From: Gimesia benthica
Lineage (GTDB): Bacteria; Planctomycetota; Planctomycetia; Planctomycetales; Planctomycetaceae
Direction of reading: 5' to 3'
DNA length: 64,000 bases
NCBI RefSeq assembly: GCF_009720525.1
Contig: NZ_CP043930.1
Span: 6,584,001-6,648,000, forward strand
Position numbers and translations under genes: made by a program. This document shows positions 8,986-17,603 of the stretch, in pieces. Below the pieces are notes generated by a model that was not told the DNA's origin, made no database searches, and was given only the letters and a program-made list of their open reading frames with translations. How positions within the stretch are numbered: position 1 is the stretch's first letter; each line of letters begins with the position of its first letter.

Positions 8986-9543
8986 ATGAACAAGCGAAGA
9001 AAACGTCACAACCCCGAGCAGATTGTCCGCAAGCTGCGTGATGCAGATGCGATGCTGAATGCCGGTAAAGATCTGGCATCCGTGCTGCAGATCCTGGAAG
9101 TCAGTGAATCGACTTATCTGCGCTGGCGGAATCAGTATGGCGGCATGAAATCGGAAGAAGCCAAGCGTCTCAAACAACTGGAAGATGAGAATAAACGACT
9201 GAAAGAACTGGTCGCTGGTTTGTCTCTGGACAACAAGATGCTGAAATATATCTCGGAGGGAAACTGGAAAGCCCTTCCCGAAAACGAGCTGCCGTCAAAG
9301 CGATCCAGAATGAGTTCCGTGTCTCTGAGCGGAGAGCTTGTGTGGTTCTGGATCAGCCTCGTTCCACTCAGCGTTACCAGTCGAGCCCACGCAGTGATCA
9401 GCCGTCCCTGGTCAAACGCATGTATGAGTTGGTGCGGTCACGGCCCCGGTTCGGCTATCGCCGGATCGCCAGGCTGTTGCAGCGGGAAGGCTGGCACGCC
9501 AGTTTCACCCGTGTGTACCGTTTATGGCGTCGGGAAGGGCTGA
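8986..9543 (+). CDS. IS3 element A OrfA (helix-turn-helix protein)
   Basis: ATG at 8986 follows GAGGAG. Residues 1-90 are a typical IS3 OrfA. They contain a helix-turn-helix (HNPEQIVRKLRDADAML through VSESTYLRWRNQYGG) and then a leucine-zipper-like coiled coil (RLKQLEDENKRLKELVAGLS). OrfA normally ends near residue 90, but here the frame runs on to 9543 over the orfB region, and that extension has no OrfA character. OrfB lies in the -1 frame, as expected for programmed -1 frameshifting in this family. Confidence 0.7.
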   Translation: MNKRRKRHNPEQIVRKLRDADAMLNAGKDLASVLQILEVSESTYLRWRNQYGGMKSEEAKRLKQLEDENKRLKELVAGLSLDNKMLKYISEGNWKALPENELPSKRSRMSSVSLSGELVWFWISLVPLSVTSRAHAVISRPWSNACMSWCGHGPGSAIAGSPGCCSGKAGTPVSPVCTVYGVGKG

Positions 9544-10134
9544 AAGTGCCTCAAAAGAAGAGAAAACGTCGCAGGACCGGTGACTCTCCTAATGGCTGTC
9601 ACCGGCTGCGGCCAGAACAGAAAGATCATGTCTGGTGCTGGGATTTTGTGTTTGACCGAACCTCATCGGGCAGTTCCCTGAAGTTGTTTTCCATAGTCGA
9701 TGAATTTACCCGGGAGTGTCTGGCATTTAAGGTAGATCGGAGCATTCGCAGCGAGGATGTGATTGATACTCTGGCTGAACTGTTTTCTTCCAGAGGAATG
9801 CCGGAGTGACAACGGTCCGGAATTTGTTTCCAGAGCAATTCAACGCTGGCTGAGTCAACTGGAGATTAACTCGTTGTATATCGAGCCGGGAGCCCCCTGG
9901 GAAAACGGTTATGCTGAAAGTTTCAACAGTCGATTTCGAGATGAATTCCTGGCAGTCGAATTGTTTGAGAATCTGGGAACAGCCCGCAGGCTCACAGCTG
10001 GCTGGAAGGAAGATTACAACAGACAACGCCCACACAGTTCGCTGGGATATGTTACGCTGGCGGAGTTTTCGAGTCGCTGTGCAGTTTCCAATCGGGCTGC
10101 GCCCTCATTCCAACTGCACAGCGAAATTACATAA
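9252..10134 (+). pseudogene. IS3 element A OrfB transposase, frameshifted
   Basis: Two frames join into one DDE transposase. The first, ending at a stop at 9807-9809, holds VLDQPRSTQRY, the GYRRIARLLQREGW helix, WCWDFVFDRT (first Asp) and a C-terminal GMPE. The second holds SDNGPEF (second Asp), WENGYAESFNSRFRDEF (Glu) and RPHSSLGY. Relatives read GMPEHIRSDNGPEF across the junction, so 11 bases are missing near 9807. The segment at 15870-15905, which reads GVPDHIRSDNGPEF, gives the intact reference within this window. Confidence 0.85.
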
Positions 10135-10352
10135 ACCAACCTTCATGAGACTTGGCACAGGTTTTTGAGGCAGGTCATGGGCATGTTGCCTCATCCTCAA
10201 TTAGTCCAGAATCCTGATTAGTATATCAAGTTCTGGACGTGGTTAAGGGGGGGACAGGTCATTCCGCATGGATGAAGTTAAGGGAGCCATACCAGGGGGG
10301 GAAGAAGGTCAAACTGGTTAGACTAATCTTACTTGAGTTAATTCCCTATTTA

Positions 10353-11429
10353 TTATTTTTTAAGCTTTTTTCTTATACCAAATACCAACAAGACTAAAAC
10401 TAGAATAATATTTATAGAAATAATAAATATCCAACGAAATTGGGCAGTGGAGTCTGATAAAGGGGATGTATTTCTTAGAGGTTTTTTAATCTTTTGATCT
10501 ATTTCTTTCTTTGCTTCTTCGAGTATTGCTTCATCAAGGCGCTGTGGGCGGGTCTTTATCTCGACATTAGCTCCAGTTCGAGCGTCAGCAACAATTGCCC
10601 CAATGGGCCAATTGATCAAAAAATTATGCTCTTCGTTGGTGTTATATCTAGAGACTGCATAGGTAAACTCATCACGAATTGTTCCGTCCATACGAAAGAA
10701 AGTTATTGTTGCACTCTGTGGCAAATAATAAGATTGAACGTCAATAAAATCTTCCATATTTGCAGAAAAGAATTTCATTCCTTTAGGAGAGAAACCTTCA
10801 CAAGAAATAAGTGCGTAATTGTCTACTGGTGAAAATTTAAAGATATAACGTTTGTGGGAGTCCTTTGGCTTGTGAACGAGCGACACAGATCCATCAGCAT
10901 TGTTTAGGCCTTCGCATGCTTGAATGAATTCTTTATCAATCCACTCTTTTTCTCTTAACAACTTAAAGCCGATCGCTATATTGAAATGTTGTTCATCTGG
11001 AAGGTCAGGTAAATCAGATATAGAACCTCTTATCTGTTTATCTCCAGAGAAAATATAAAGTTTCTCATATCGATTGGTAGAGTTTGAAGCAATGTATTTC
11101 TTATAATAAATATTGTTATTGATGTCTAAAGAGTCATCTAAATTCCGATACACTCTCCACTGTTTGCCATCGCGCCATATCCCCCCAGTACCATGTGTGT
11201 TCTCGGTGCGAATTGAAATAGATGCTCCATCATCAAGTTTAATATCACTGTTCTCTTCTTCTGCCGGGAACCTTTGTACTTTAAATGAATAGTCAACAGT
11301 GAGTCTGGTAAGTTGCTCAACTTTGTTTTGCCATGCAGCTTTTGCTGCAGTAATTGAATCATCTTGACAACACGCTATTTGACTGGCGTATTGAAAAAAG
11401 ACGAAGCCAAGGATAAGTATTTTCCACAT
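10353..11429 (-). CDS. Secreted hypothetical protein with C-terminal membrane anchor
   Basis: Starting from MWKILILGFVFFQYASQIAC there is a signal peptide. The next segment is a helical AAKAAWQNKVEQLTRL and a beta-rich body of about 270 residues. The C-terminus is a single hydrophobic helix (WIFIISINIILVLVLLVFG) with a basic RKKLKK end, so the protein probably stays in the membrane with its body outside the cytoplasm. The architecture recalls the protein at 5006-5995. The gene is notably AT-rich compared with its neighbours and lies 200 bp downstream of the Cys-rich/DUF1573 pair. No family recognised. Confidence 0.7.
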   Translation of the reverse strand: MWKILILGFVFFQYASQIACCQDDSITAAKAAWQNKVEQLTRLTVDYSFKVQRFPAEEENSDIKLDDGASISIRTENTHGTGGIWRDGKQWRVYRNLDDSLDINNNIYYKKYIASNSTNRYEKLYIFSGDKQIRGSISDLPDLPDEQHFNIAIGFKLLREKEWIDKEFIQACEGLNNADGSVSLVHKPKDSHKRYIFKFSPVDNYALISCEGFSPKGMKFFSANMEDFIDVQSYYLPQSATITFFRMDGTIRDEFTYAVSRYNTNEEHNFLINWPIGAIVADARTGANVEIKTRPQRLDEAILEEAKKEIDQKIKKPLRNTSPLSDSTAQFRWIFIISINIILVLVLLVFGIRKKLKK

Positions 11430-11645
11430 AGTAATTTCCAGCATTAAATGTGATATAACCTTAACTTAGTTGTAATAGAGATTTCAGATATAAAAATAAC
11501 GATTGTAAAACGAAAAAATTCCGTATTCCCAGTCAAGGTATAGTGTAATAGGTCTCAATTAATCGTCATAAAGCATACACGAAAACCCCATTTCTTGTAA
11601 GCACATCATGTTGGACGGTGAGACCAAGAATGGTAATTCTTAATT

Positions 11646-12074
11646 TTAAACGGTAAAAACACATTGCCACCCACAACAATTAGCAATAGTTCGATAAGCG
11701 GGTAGTTCAAAACCAGAGTCATCACAATCTGTGGCTGGAGCGGGCCACATCCAAATTTCTGCGCAGGGTACCATATCTGCGGGGTCAATGCCGCATTGAT
11801 TATAGAGTTTAGGATCAGCTTCAACAACGTGTTGGTTCATACAGAAACTGGCAGCAACTTTTGATTTGACTTTCATATAACGACCATTTAAATGGTAACA
11901 CGTTCCATCATCTTCAAGTCCTGGACAGCCAACTTGGACAACACAGCAGTAGTCTGGAGTTGTATTTGTACATTCAGCATATAGTATGCTACATTGATTC
12001 GCTGTTGCGTAAATGCAGAATTGAAGTACCACGAAGAATAAAATCACGCTGTTTTTTGCCGAGACAAATGACAT
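11646..12074 (-). CDS. Small secreted cysteine-rich protein
   Basis: This 142-residue protein has a signal peptide (NSVILFFVVLQFCIYATA). Its mature part of about 115 residues contains 13 cysteines, including a CC near 43-44 and an NCCGWQC close to the end, which suggests several disulfides. The RBS AGGAG lies 6 nt before the ATG. It starts 18 bp after the DUF1573 gene ends, so the two probably form an operon. I do not recognise the family. Confidence 0.75.
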   Translation of the reverse strand: MSFVSAKNSVILFFVVLQFCIYATANQCSILYAECTNTTPDYCCVVQVGCPGLEDDGTCYHLNGRYMKVKSKVAASFCMNQHVVEADPKLYNQCGIDPADMVPCAEIWMWPAPATDCDDSGFELPAYRTIANCCGWQCVFTV

Positions 12075-12091
12075 TTGAGGCTCCTTTTTTG

Positions 12092-13225
12092 TTATTTTCT
12101 GATTGAACCATGAAGAATTGGTAGTTTTAAAATCAATTCTTCGCCACCTTCTGTTTTCAATGTTAATTTCAAAAGATGCTTGTGATTTGATTTAAGCTGA
12201 ACACATCCATTTTTTGAGAGAGTAACCTTGACAGTGCTTGAATCAATATCGTAAGTAGAATTCCAATCCTGACGGCCTAATGGAGTAACATCAACTACTC
12301 TAATATCCGAACCGTCAATACTATTAAGAGTAAAACTGGCCCCTTTGTTGAAATTGGAATCTGGCAGCCTGATAATTCCTGGATTAATACGAATATTATT
12401 CGAATTTTCAATCACTATCGGTATTGTTAGATCGCATTGCTTTCCCTTGAAAGCCCACTTCACATTGAGCGATTTACTTCTAATGAAACGGTTACGATCA
12501 ATGCATCCAACTAGTTTGCAATCTTTAGAGACTACTTGTCCAGAAGATATAATATTTGGCAAATTAAAGGTAAGAGAATCTTCGTTAGCCAAGTTTAATT
12601 CATTTGGAAATTCAGAAACTAGAGTTTTTGCTCCTGTCACCGTTATTTTCAGAGTATCATTTACCTTAGGATTTACTCGAACAATCCGAGGCACAATATC
12701 AATACCCAATGATTTATCTACTGTTGCAATGACTTGAACTTGACTTTTTAACTGCACATCACTACTGAATCCTTCAGTAATTACTGCGATATTTTTTGAA
12801 ATTGAATAAGGGTTTGCACGTGAAGTTCCTAATGTAAACTGGATAAAAATCTCAGATCCTGCTGGTACAATTGGATCGTAGCTCTCAACAACCGTACAAC
12901 CACAACTGGCTGAAATGTTTTTAATTCTTACTGGAAAGTCATTCTCATTTTTCACTGAAAAACGACCAACTGATTTGCTTTCAGGAGGTATTCTTCCAAG
13001 ATCTACTACATTCTGAATGGTTAGATTACCTTTAAATGAAGCGACATGGTTAGCTGATCTTCTAATTTCTTGTGCTATCGGTTCTGAAGTGGTGAAATAG
13101 TATACTAGTGAACTTAAAAAAAATATCACCAAAGCAAGAACACAGTAATAAAAATTAATTCCCTTTGAAATGAGAGCTAAAAGTAGACTGTATATCGAGT
13201 TTTTTGAATTTATTTTTTGTAACAT
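12092..13225 (-). CDS. DUF1573-domain membrane-anchored protein
   Basis: The 377-residue protein has an N-terminal transmembrane segment (FYYCVLALVIFFLSSLVYYF) and then a DUF1573 domain of Ig-like type (VDLGRIPPESKSVGRFSVKN, then the conserved SASCGCT near residue 106). Two further beta-sandwich-like stretches follow. DUF1573 proteins are abundant exported proteins in Bacteroidetes and planctomycetes; the CGC motif is typical but its role is unknown. The small secreted Cys-rich gene follows 18 bp downstream. The region is AT-rich and flanked by IS debris, which suggests acquisition by transfer. Confidence 0.8.
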   Translation of the reverse strand: MLQKINSKNSIYSLLLALISKGINFYYCVLALVIFFLSSLVYYFTTSEPIAQEIRRSANHVASFKGNLTIQNVVDLGRIPPESKSVGRFSVKNENDFPVRIKNISASCGCTVVESYDPIVPAGSEIFIQFTLGTSRANPYSISKNIAVITEGFSSDVQLKSQVQVIATVDKSLGIDIVPRIVRVNPKVNDTLKITVTGAKTLVSEFPNELNLANEDSLTFNLPNIISSGQVVSKDCKLVGCIDRNRFIRSKSLNVKWAFKGKQCDLTIPIVIENSNNIRINPGIIRLPDSNFNKGASFTLNSIDGSDIRVVDVTPLGRQDWNSTYDIDSSTVKVTLSKNGCVQLKSNHKHLLKLTLKTEGGEELILKLPILHGSIRK

Positions 13226-13691
13226 TCTTGAGCTTAAAAAATGTAGTACTGATACTCTGACCTCATATTCGGTATTTAATAGATCTGACCTATTAAACAG
13301 TGGTGGTTATTGGGTCATGTGCCATGTTTAGTTGGTATATCATTACTATCTACAAGTTCACATTGCAAGTATATTCATTTAAAAATGGATTTTAACGTAA
13401 AAAGAATATGATTCTTCACCAGACTTTTTGCAGGTTAGGTTTTCTGATATCTACCTCTGAGAAATTCAAGTCGCTATTATGAAATCTGGTAAGATACAAT
13501 GATTTTGTACCAGTGAAGCAGAGTTTAGCTCTGCGGGACGCAACCGAACTACGAATAACTGGACCGACAATACGCCGAATGCGTACGGTTTTCGATGAGG
13601 CTATTCCTGATCGGAAGTTGTTTTCAAGATAATCATGATTCGTTTCGGACATCGGAGCGATGCCTCAATAAAATCTAAACTCGTCTTCTCC
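13226..13691. other. AT-rich intergenic region
   Basis: The region lies between the DUF1573 gene start and an IS256 remnant. A 78-codon minus-strand frame at 13416-13652 and an overlapping plus-strand frame have no recognisable family and no good RBS. I do not call either as a gene. Confidence 0.4.
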
Positions 13692-14052
13692 AATAAAGCA
13701 ACAAACATTCTGTAAATTCCCGGGACCTTCGGTTTCGCTGATCAGTATTAAATCGTCAAGTATTTCATGCCGGTTTCCCAGTCGTCGCTGAGTTTCACCA
13801 GTACCGCGGTTACCAGTCTCAGCAGCGACTCCTCATTGGGAAACAGTCCCGCCACCGGGAGCGTCGTTTTAATTCCCTATTCTGACGTTCCAGCATGTTC
13901 ATGGTTCGCATCCGCTTGCGATGTCCGCCAGGAATGGTAAATACGGTCAATCCTTCGGGGATGTTTTCTTCCAACTCGCCAGTTTTGGAGCGGTTTTTCA
14001 TGAATGGAGACGAACCGTTTCAGTTCATTCAGGGCATCATCCAGATCTCTTG
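13692..14052 (-). pseudogene. IS256-family element remnant (3' end)
   Basis: The segment matches the left 360 bp of the complete element at 49559. It includes the same terminus (ATAAAGCAACAAACATTCTG at 13693-13712) and the transposase C-terminus read on the minus strand (EGLTVFTIPGGHRKRMRTMN, LERQNRELKRR). Frameshifts break the frame and it stops abruptly at about 14052 where another IS end begins. Confidence 0.85.
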
Positions 14053-14085
14053 ACAGCCCCCCATTTCCATACCAGTTGTTATGAG
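14051..14085 (+). repeat. Orphan IS3 element B-type terminus
   Basis: TGACAGCCCCCCATTTCCAT... TACCAGTTG resembles the left terminus of the adjacent element (TGACCTTGCCCCCAACTC... TACCAGTTGG). It truncates the IS256 remnant and is likely what is left of an earlier insertion. Confidence 0.55.
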
Positions 14086-14153
14086 AGCATTGGGGTCTCT
14101 TGACCTTGCCCCCAACTCTGTACCAGTTGGAATGTTAGAGATCCAAGTTAAAA

Positions 14154-14990
14154 TCATCCCTGGCGCGCCAGGGATGATTTTTTCGCGAACTCCACCGGGG
14201 TCTGATTTCCCAGCGAGCTGTGTGGGCGGTTTTCGTTATAGTCCAGCCGCCACTGGTCAATTTGTTCCTGAGCGTCTGCCAGGCTTAAAAACCAATGCTG
14301 GTTTAAACACTCCTGGCGAACTCGCCCGTTGAACGATTCAATATACGCATTGTCGGTTGGTTTTCCCAGTCGACTGAAATCCAGAGTCACTTTGTTGAAG
14401 TAAGCCCACCAGTCCAGACTCTTCGAAATGAACTCAGGGCCGTTATCCACGCGGATTGACTGAGGACAGCCTCGGGCCTCTTTGACGCGATCCAGAGCTG
14501 CCACCACTTCATCTCCAGTCAGCCGTGTTCCCACCTGTATGGCCAGACTCTCACGACTAAAGTTATCGACTAACGTCAACAGTCGGAACCGCTGCCCGTT
14601 AAACAGCTGATCGGCCATAAAGTCCATGCTCCAACTCTCATTGGTGCGACTGGCTTGCTGACGTGTTTTCCGGACCTGACAGCTCCGATTCCGCCGGGGG
14701 CGTTTTCGACGCATTTGCAGGCCTTCTTCGACATAGAGCCGGTACACCAGCTTGTGATTGACGTGCCAACCTTCTCGCGAAAGCAGGATATGCAACCGCC
14801 GATAACCGTAATGCACGCGGGTACGGGCCAGATCACGTAACCGGATACGTAATTCGGTCCTCTCGTCTCGAACACTTTTGTAGCGGTGGCTGGTTCGTGG
14901 AAAGTTCAACGCCCTGCAAACACGACGTTCGCTTTGGGAATAACCTGCCTGAAGCCGCTTCACCACTACGCGACGACGATCAGACCTCAT
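14154..14990 (-). CDS. IS3 element B OrfB, DDE transposase
   Basis: This 278-residue integrase-core transposase has the DDE triad: Asp123 ([10 protein letters not shown]), Asp182 (IRVDNGPEF) and Glu218 ([10 protein letters not shown]), with the DD(35)E spacing of the IS3 family. The N-terminal HTH_21-type region contains [15 protein letters not shown]. The C-terminus has [14 protein letters not shown]. Its ATG overlaps the orfA stop as ATGA, so translation is coupled, and an AGGGAAAGG precedes it. Confidence 0.93.
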   Translation of the reverse strand: MRSDRRRVVVKRLQAGYSQSERRVCRALNFPRTSHRYKSVRDERTELRIRLRDLARTRVHYGYRRLHILLSREGWHVNHKLVYRLYVEEGLQMRRKRPRRNRSCQVRKTRQQASRTNESWSMDFMADQLFNGQRFRLLTLVDNFSRESLAIQVGTRLTGDEVVAALDRVKEARGCPQSIRVDNGPEFISKSLDWWAYFNKVTLDFSRLGKPTDNAYIESFNGRVRQECLNQHWFLSLADAQEQIDQWRLDYNENRPHSSLGNQTPVEFAKKSSLARQG

Positions 14991-15253
14991 ACCTTTCCCT
15001 GGACGACATCCTGCAGCATCTTCTTATCGAGGCTGAGGTCGGCCACGAGCTGTTTCAGCTTCTTGTTTTCTTCCTCGAGTTGCTTCAGACGCCGCAGTTC
15101 AGCCACCCCCATCCCGGCATATTTTTTCTTCCAGCGATAGAAGGTCTGCTCGGAAATGCCCATCTTGCGGGTCACTTCCGCCACTGTGGTTCCTGATTCA
15201 GCCTGGCGTAAAGCAAAAGCGATTTGTTCTTCTGTGTAGCGTTTTCGTTTCAT
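14987..15253 (-). CDS. IS3 element B OrfA
   Basis: The start at 15253 ([20 protein letters not shown]) gives 88 residues. It is a helix-turn-helix of the HTH_Tnp_1/IS3 OrfA kind ([19 protein letters not shown]) followed by a coiled coil ([19 protein letters not shown]). It supplies DNA recognition for the transposase and is translationally coupled with orfB. An in-frame ATG at 15313 lies in the terminal repeat region and is unlikely to be used. Confidence 0.9.
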   Translation of the reverse strand: MKRKRYTEEQIAFALRQAESGTTVAEVTRKMGISEQTFYRWKKKYAGMGVAELRRLKQLEEENKKLKQLVADLSLDKKMLQDVVQGKV

Positions 15254-15357
15254 AGATCTGATCCTTTTCCAGAATACAAGATAACAAAATCTCTCGCATT
15301 CCACATGGATCAAGAATCGGGGAGAAGGTCATCTCAGCAGTGTTTCTCTGAAAGGTT

Positions 15358-16053
15358 GTGAATTCCGTAAGAGATTCCCTGGGACACGATCAGGTTTCGG
15401 AACGCCGTGCCTGTCGTGTCCTGGGACAATCCCGTTCCACGCAACGGAGGCAGCCTGTGGTCCCTTCAGATGAACCTCGGCTGGTTCGGGAGATCATCGA
15501 TCTGGCGAGTCAGTACGGCCGTTATGGTTACCGTCGGGTGACCGAGTTACTGGGACGGCGAGGCTGGAAAGTGAATCACAAGCGCGTGGAACGACTCTGG
15601 AGACAGGAAGGCCTGAAAGTCCCACAAAAACAGCAGAAACGTCGTCGACTCTGGTTCAATGATGGTTCCTGTGTCCGGCTACGTCCCCGGCACCGGGATC
15701 ATTTCAGGAGCTACGATTTTGTGCATTGTCGCACGCACAATGGTCGGGCCTTCCGGATGTTGACCGTGCTCGATGAATATACCAGAGAGTGCCTGTGCAT
15801 TGATGTCGAAAGGAGGTTGAACAGCGAAAGTGTTCTGGAACACCTCAGTGACCTGTTTGTGCGTCGTGGAGTCCCGGACCATATTCGCAGTGACAATGGT
15901 CCCGAGTTCACGGCTGAGCGGGTGCGTGATTGGCTGCACAGGGGCGAAGTGAAGACTTTGTTCATTGGGCCAGGCAGTCCTTGGGAAAGCGGTTACATTG
16001 AATCCTTCAACGGAAAGCTGAGATATGAATTGCAGTGCGTTGTGGAACGATAA
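15358..16053 (+). pseudogene. IS3-family OrfB fragment, truncated at both ends
   Basis: The frame reads SERRACRVLGQSRSTQRRQP, YGRYGYRRVTELLGRRGWKV, SYDFVHCRT (Asp), HIRSDNGPEF (Asp) and ESGYIESFNGKLRYEL (Glu). The DDE triad survives. There is no orfA, a stop precedes the frame at 15349, and the usual 40-residue C-terminus with RPHSSLGY is absent because unrelated sequence begins after 16053. Insertion of element B at 15331 explains the lost 5' end. Confidence 0.85.
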
Positions 16054-16168
16054 TGCTCCCAGGGTTAAGAGGAACGTTATTGACATACGGAGACAACAAG
16101 CTTTAAAGAACTGGAAGCCATACTGCCCTCGTTGGGAATTCCATGATGACTAAAATATTCTGATAGCT

Positions 16169-16208
16169 AAAAAAAGCAGGCAGACCACCTTCAAAGGTGG
16201 CCTGCCTG
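16169..16208 (-). terminator. Intrinsic terminator of the ubiquitin-like operon
   Basis: On the minus strand CAGGCAGGCCACCTT pairs with AAGGTGGTCTGCCTG and runs into seven T residues. It lies 50 bp after the E1-like gene and ends the operon that starts near 24035. Confidence 0.9.
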
Positions 16209-16257
16209 TTCTGGTTATTGCGTTATAGGATGATAGAGAAAATAGTATCGTAAGTTG

Positions 16258-16917
16258 TCAATTTACTACAGTCTCGCCTGCCAACAGATTTAGAGTCATA
16301 TCGTGCTCTAAGGATATTCCACGCAGCCAGCGACAAAACTGATGCACCATCAGTCCCGCTGCGATGCCGGCTGCATACACAGTACTGCGTGAGGTACAAC
16401 TGCCCGCCTGAGCCTGGGGTTGAGGAAAGAGTGTCTCTGAATACTGGTCTATTCCAGAATTCTTTGTGGCAGTCAGCACTCGGATCGTTTCTCCCAGCAT
16501 TCTGCCATCTGTCCAGAACGCACATTCTCTGCTGATGGATCGCCAGATCGCCGCACGGGCAGAGATCGAATCCACACAGCAGAAAACAGCCTCTCCTGTA
16601 TTGATAGACGAACGAAACCGATCCGAAACTGTCTCCACTTGAACCGAATCATCGAGCTCCCGGATCGCCTGAGCTGTTGCTTCGACTTTAGCTGATCCCA
16701 GATCCTGTCTCCGATATCCCTGTGTCGTGATATTGGTCAATTCGACCAAATCAAAATCAACAAGCTGAATCCGCGGTGTCCCGATCGCCGTCAGCTGCAG
16801 GGCCACCTGTCGTCCGATGGCTCCCACACCGATGACAGTCACCGAAATCTGTGAAAGCCGTTCAGCGGGTACCAGACTACTTTGGCTCTGAAAACGGTCT
16901 ATCGTTGTATTTGTCAC
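16258..16917 (-). CDS. ThiF/E1-like ubiquitin-activating adenylyltransferase
   Basis: This 219-residue enzyme has the E1/ThiF/MoeB Rossmann fold. It has the nucleotide loop GVGAIG (30-35), the [10 protein letters not shown] segment with Asp54/Asp56 and Asn62, Lys77, and the Asp116 region ([10 protein letters not shown]). It lacks the CxxC zinc pairs of MoeB. Cys174 in AGSCTSRST is the best candidate for a thioester cysteine. In E1 families the enzyme adenylates the C-terminus of a beta-grasp protein and passes it to a cysteine. It is small (catalytic core only, no UFD domain). Its ATG overlaps the JAMM gene stop as ATGA, and it is the last gene before the operon terminator. The partner Ubl is at 18606-18830. 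Confidence 0.85.
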   Translation of the reverse strand: MTNTTIDRFQSQSSLVPAERLSQISVTVIGVGAIGRQVALQLTAIGTPRIQLVDFDLVELTNITTQGYRRQDLGSAKVEATAQAIRELDDSVQVETVSDRFRSSINTGEAVFCCVDSISARAAIWRSISRECAFWTDGRMLGETIRVLTATKNSGIDQYSETLFPQPQAQAGSCTSRSTVYAAGIAAGLMVHQFCRWLRGISLEHDMTLNLLAGETVVN

Positions 16918-17603
16918 TTCAAGTCTCCTTCCCTATCAGGTTCATTGAAAAACCAGTCCGCATCCCATTCAAAATTGTCGAACGCCGATAACGGCCGGCC
17001 GGGTTGGCGTTGCTCCGGATGCACGTTCGTTAAATATTCCCCTTCCCAACATTCGGGTTCACAGCCTGGAAAGGGCTCAGAGTAATCCCGCCTGACTGAA
17101 ATCTCACATTCAAATGTGGGACCAGAATTCATCCGCAGGCGGGCATATGATCGCCCCTGCCGCGCCAAGATGAACATCACGGCCCAGTCAGAACGACCGA
17201 AGACGCGTTCAAAGGTCTCCTCATCAGTGGGGCTGGGTTCCGGACAAGCTCCCGGATGAGTGTGGATCCAGATCCGACCAAACTGCTCCGGGCGGAGTCC
17301 TGCATCGACCTGATCGTCAAAGAAATTCGCCACCGCTTCATCATCGAAGGCAACATGGACCAGCGAGCAGGTCTGTTTCACGAGTTGCAGGTCCTGGACC
17401 AGCAGCAAATCCGTCGAGGCCGCGATTCCAAAGCCGCCGACCTCCGTATGTCCATAATCACGCAAAAACAGCAGTTTGGCCCAGGCGGTTGGGCTAAAGC
17501 GGAGCGCCGGCAGGGGGGACCGTCTCCGGCGATGTGGTTTCCTGGTCCGGTTCGTACGTTTCTTCGTCTTCCTGTGTTTCACAGATCGGGCACCTTTCTT
17601 CAT
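16914..17603 (-). CDS. JAMM/JAB metalloprotease (deubiquitinase-like)
   Basis: The protein carries a complete JAMM zinc motif. Numbered from the in-frame ATG at 17645, these are Glu68 (HTEVGGFG), His128-x-His130 (IHTHPG) and S138-x-x-D141. Such enzymes cleave isopeptide or C-terminal bonds of ubiquitin-like proteins, so it likely processes or removes the Ubl of this operon. The N-terminus is highly basic ([20 protein letters not shown]). The start is uncertain: ATG 17603 overlaps the E2/RING-like gene by 110 bp, ATG 17645 by 152 bp, and a GTG at 17582 is also possible. It is translationally coupled to the E1-like gene downstream. Confidence 0.85.
   Translation of the reverse strand: MKKGARSVKHRKTKKRTNRTRKPHRRRRSPLPALRFSPTAWAKLLFLRDYGHTEVGGFGIAASTDLLLVQDLQLVKQTCSLVHVAFDDEAVANFFDDQVDAGLRPEQFGRIWIHTHPGACPEPSPTDEETFERVFGRSDWAVMFILARQGRSYARLRMNSGPTFECEISVRRDYSEPFPGCEPECWEGEYLTNVHPEQRQPGRPLSAFDNFEWDADWFFNEPDREGDLK

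Larger units (their letters stand above)
8919..10178 (+). mobile_element. IS3-family insertion sequence A (decayed)
   Basis: Imperfect terminal inverted repeats TGCTTTTCAAAAACTGGC... ATGAAGG at about 8919-8953 and the reverse complement of 10136-10178 (CTGCCTCAAAAACCTGTGCC... ATGAAGG) bracket an orfA and an orfB. The length is about 1.26 kb, normal for IS3. The orfB frame is broken by an 11-base deletion, so the copy is not autonomous. A left-end relative occurs twice at 4534-4960. Confidence 0.8.
14101..15331 (-). mobile_element. IS3-family insertion sequence B (apparently intact)
   Basis: The element is about 1231 bp. Its left end TGACCTTGCCCCCAAC... CCAGTTGGAATG pairs with the right end CATTCCACATGG... 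GGGGAGAAGGTCA as imperfect inverted repeats with TG...CA tips. It carries orfA and orfB with a 4-bp overlap and no disabling mutation. Flanks read TCTCT on the left and TCTCA on the right, compatible with a short target duplication. It inserted next to another IS3 orfB at 15358. Confidence 0.85.

Noticed and set aside
8986..9543. IS3 element A OrfA as a single 186-residue protein
   Set aside because: Only the first ~90 residues resemble OrfA; the rest is translation of the orfB region in the wrong frame.
13416..13652. 78-codon minus-strand frame as a gene
   Set aside because: No good RBS or recognisable family; an overlapping plus-strand frame is equally open.
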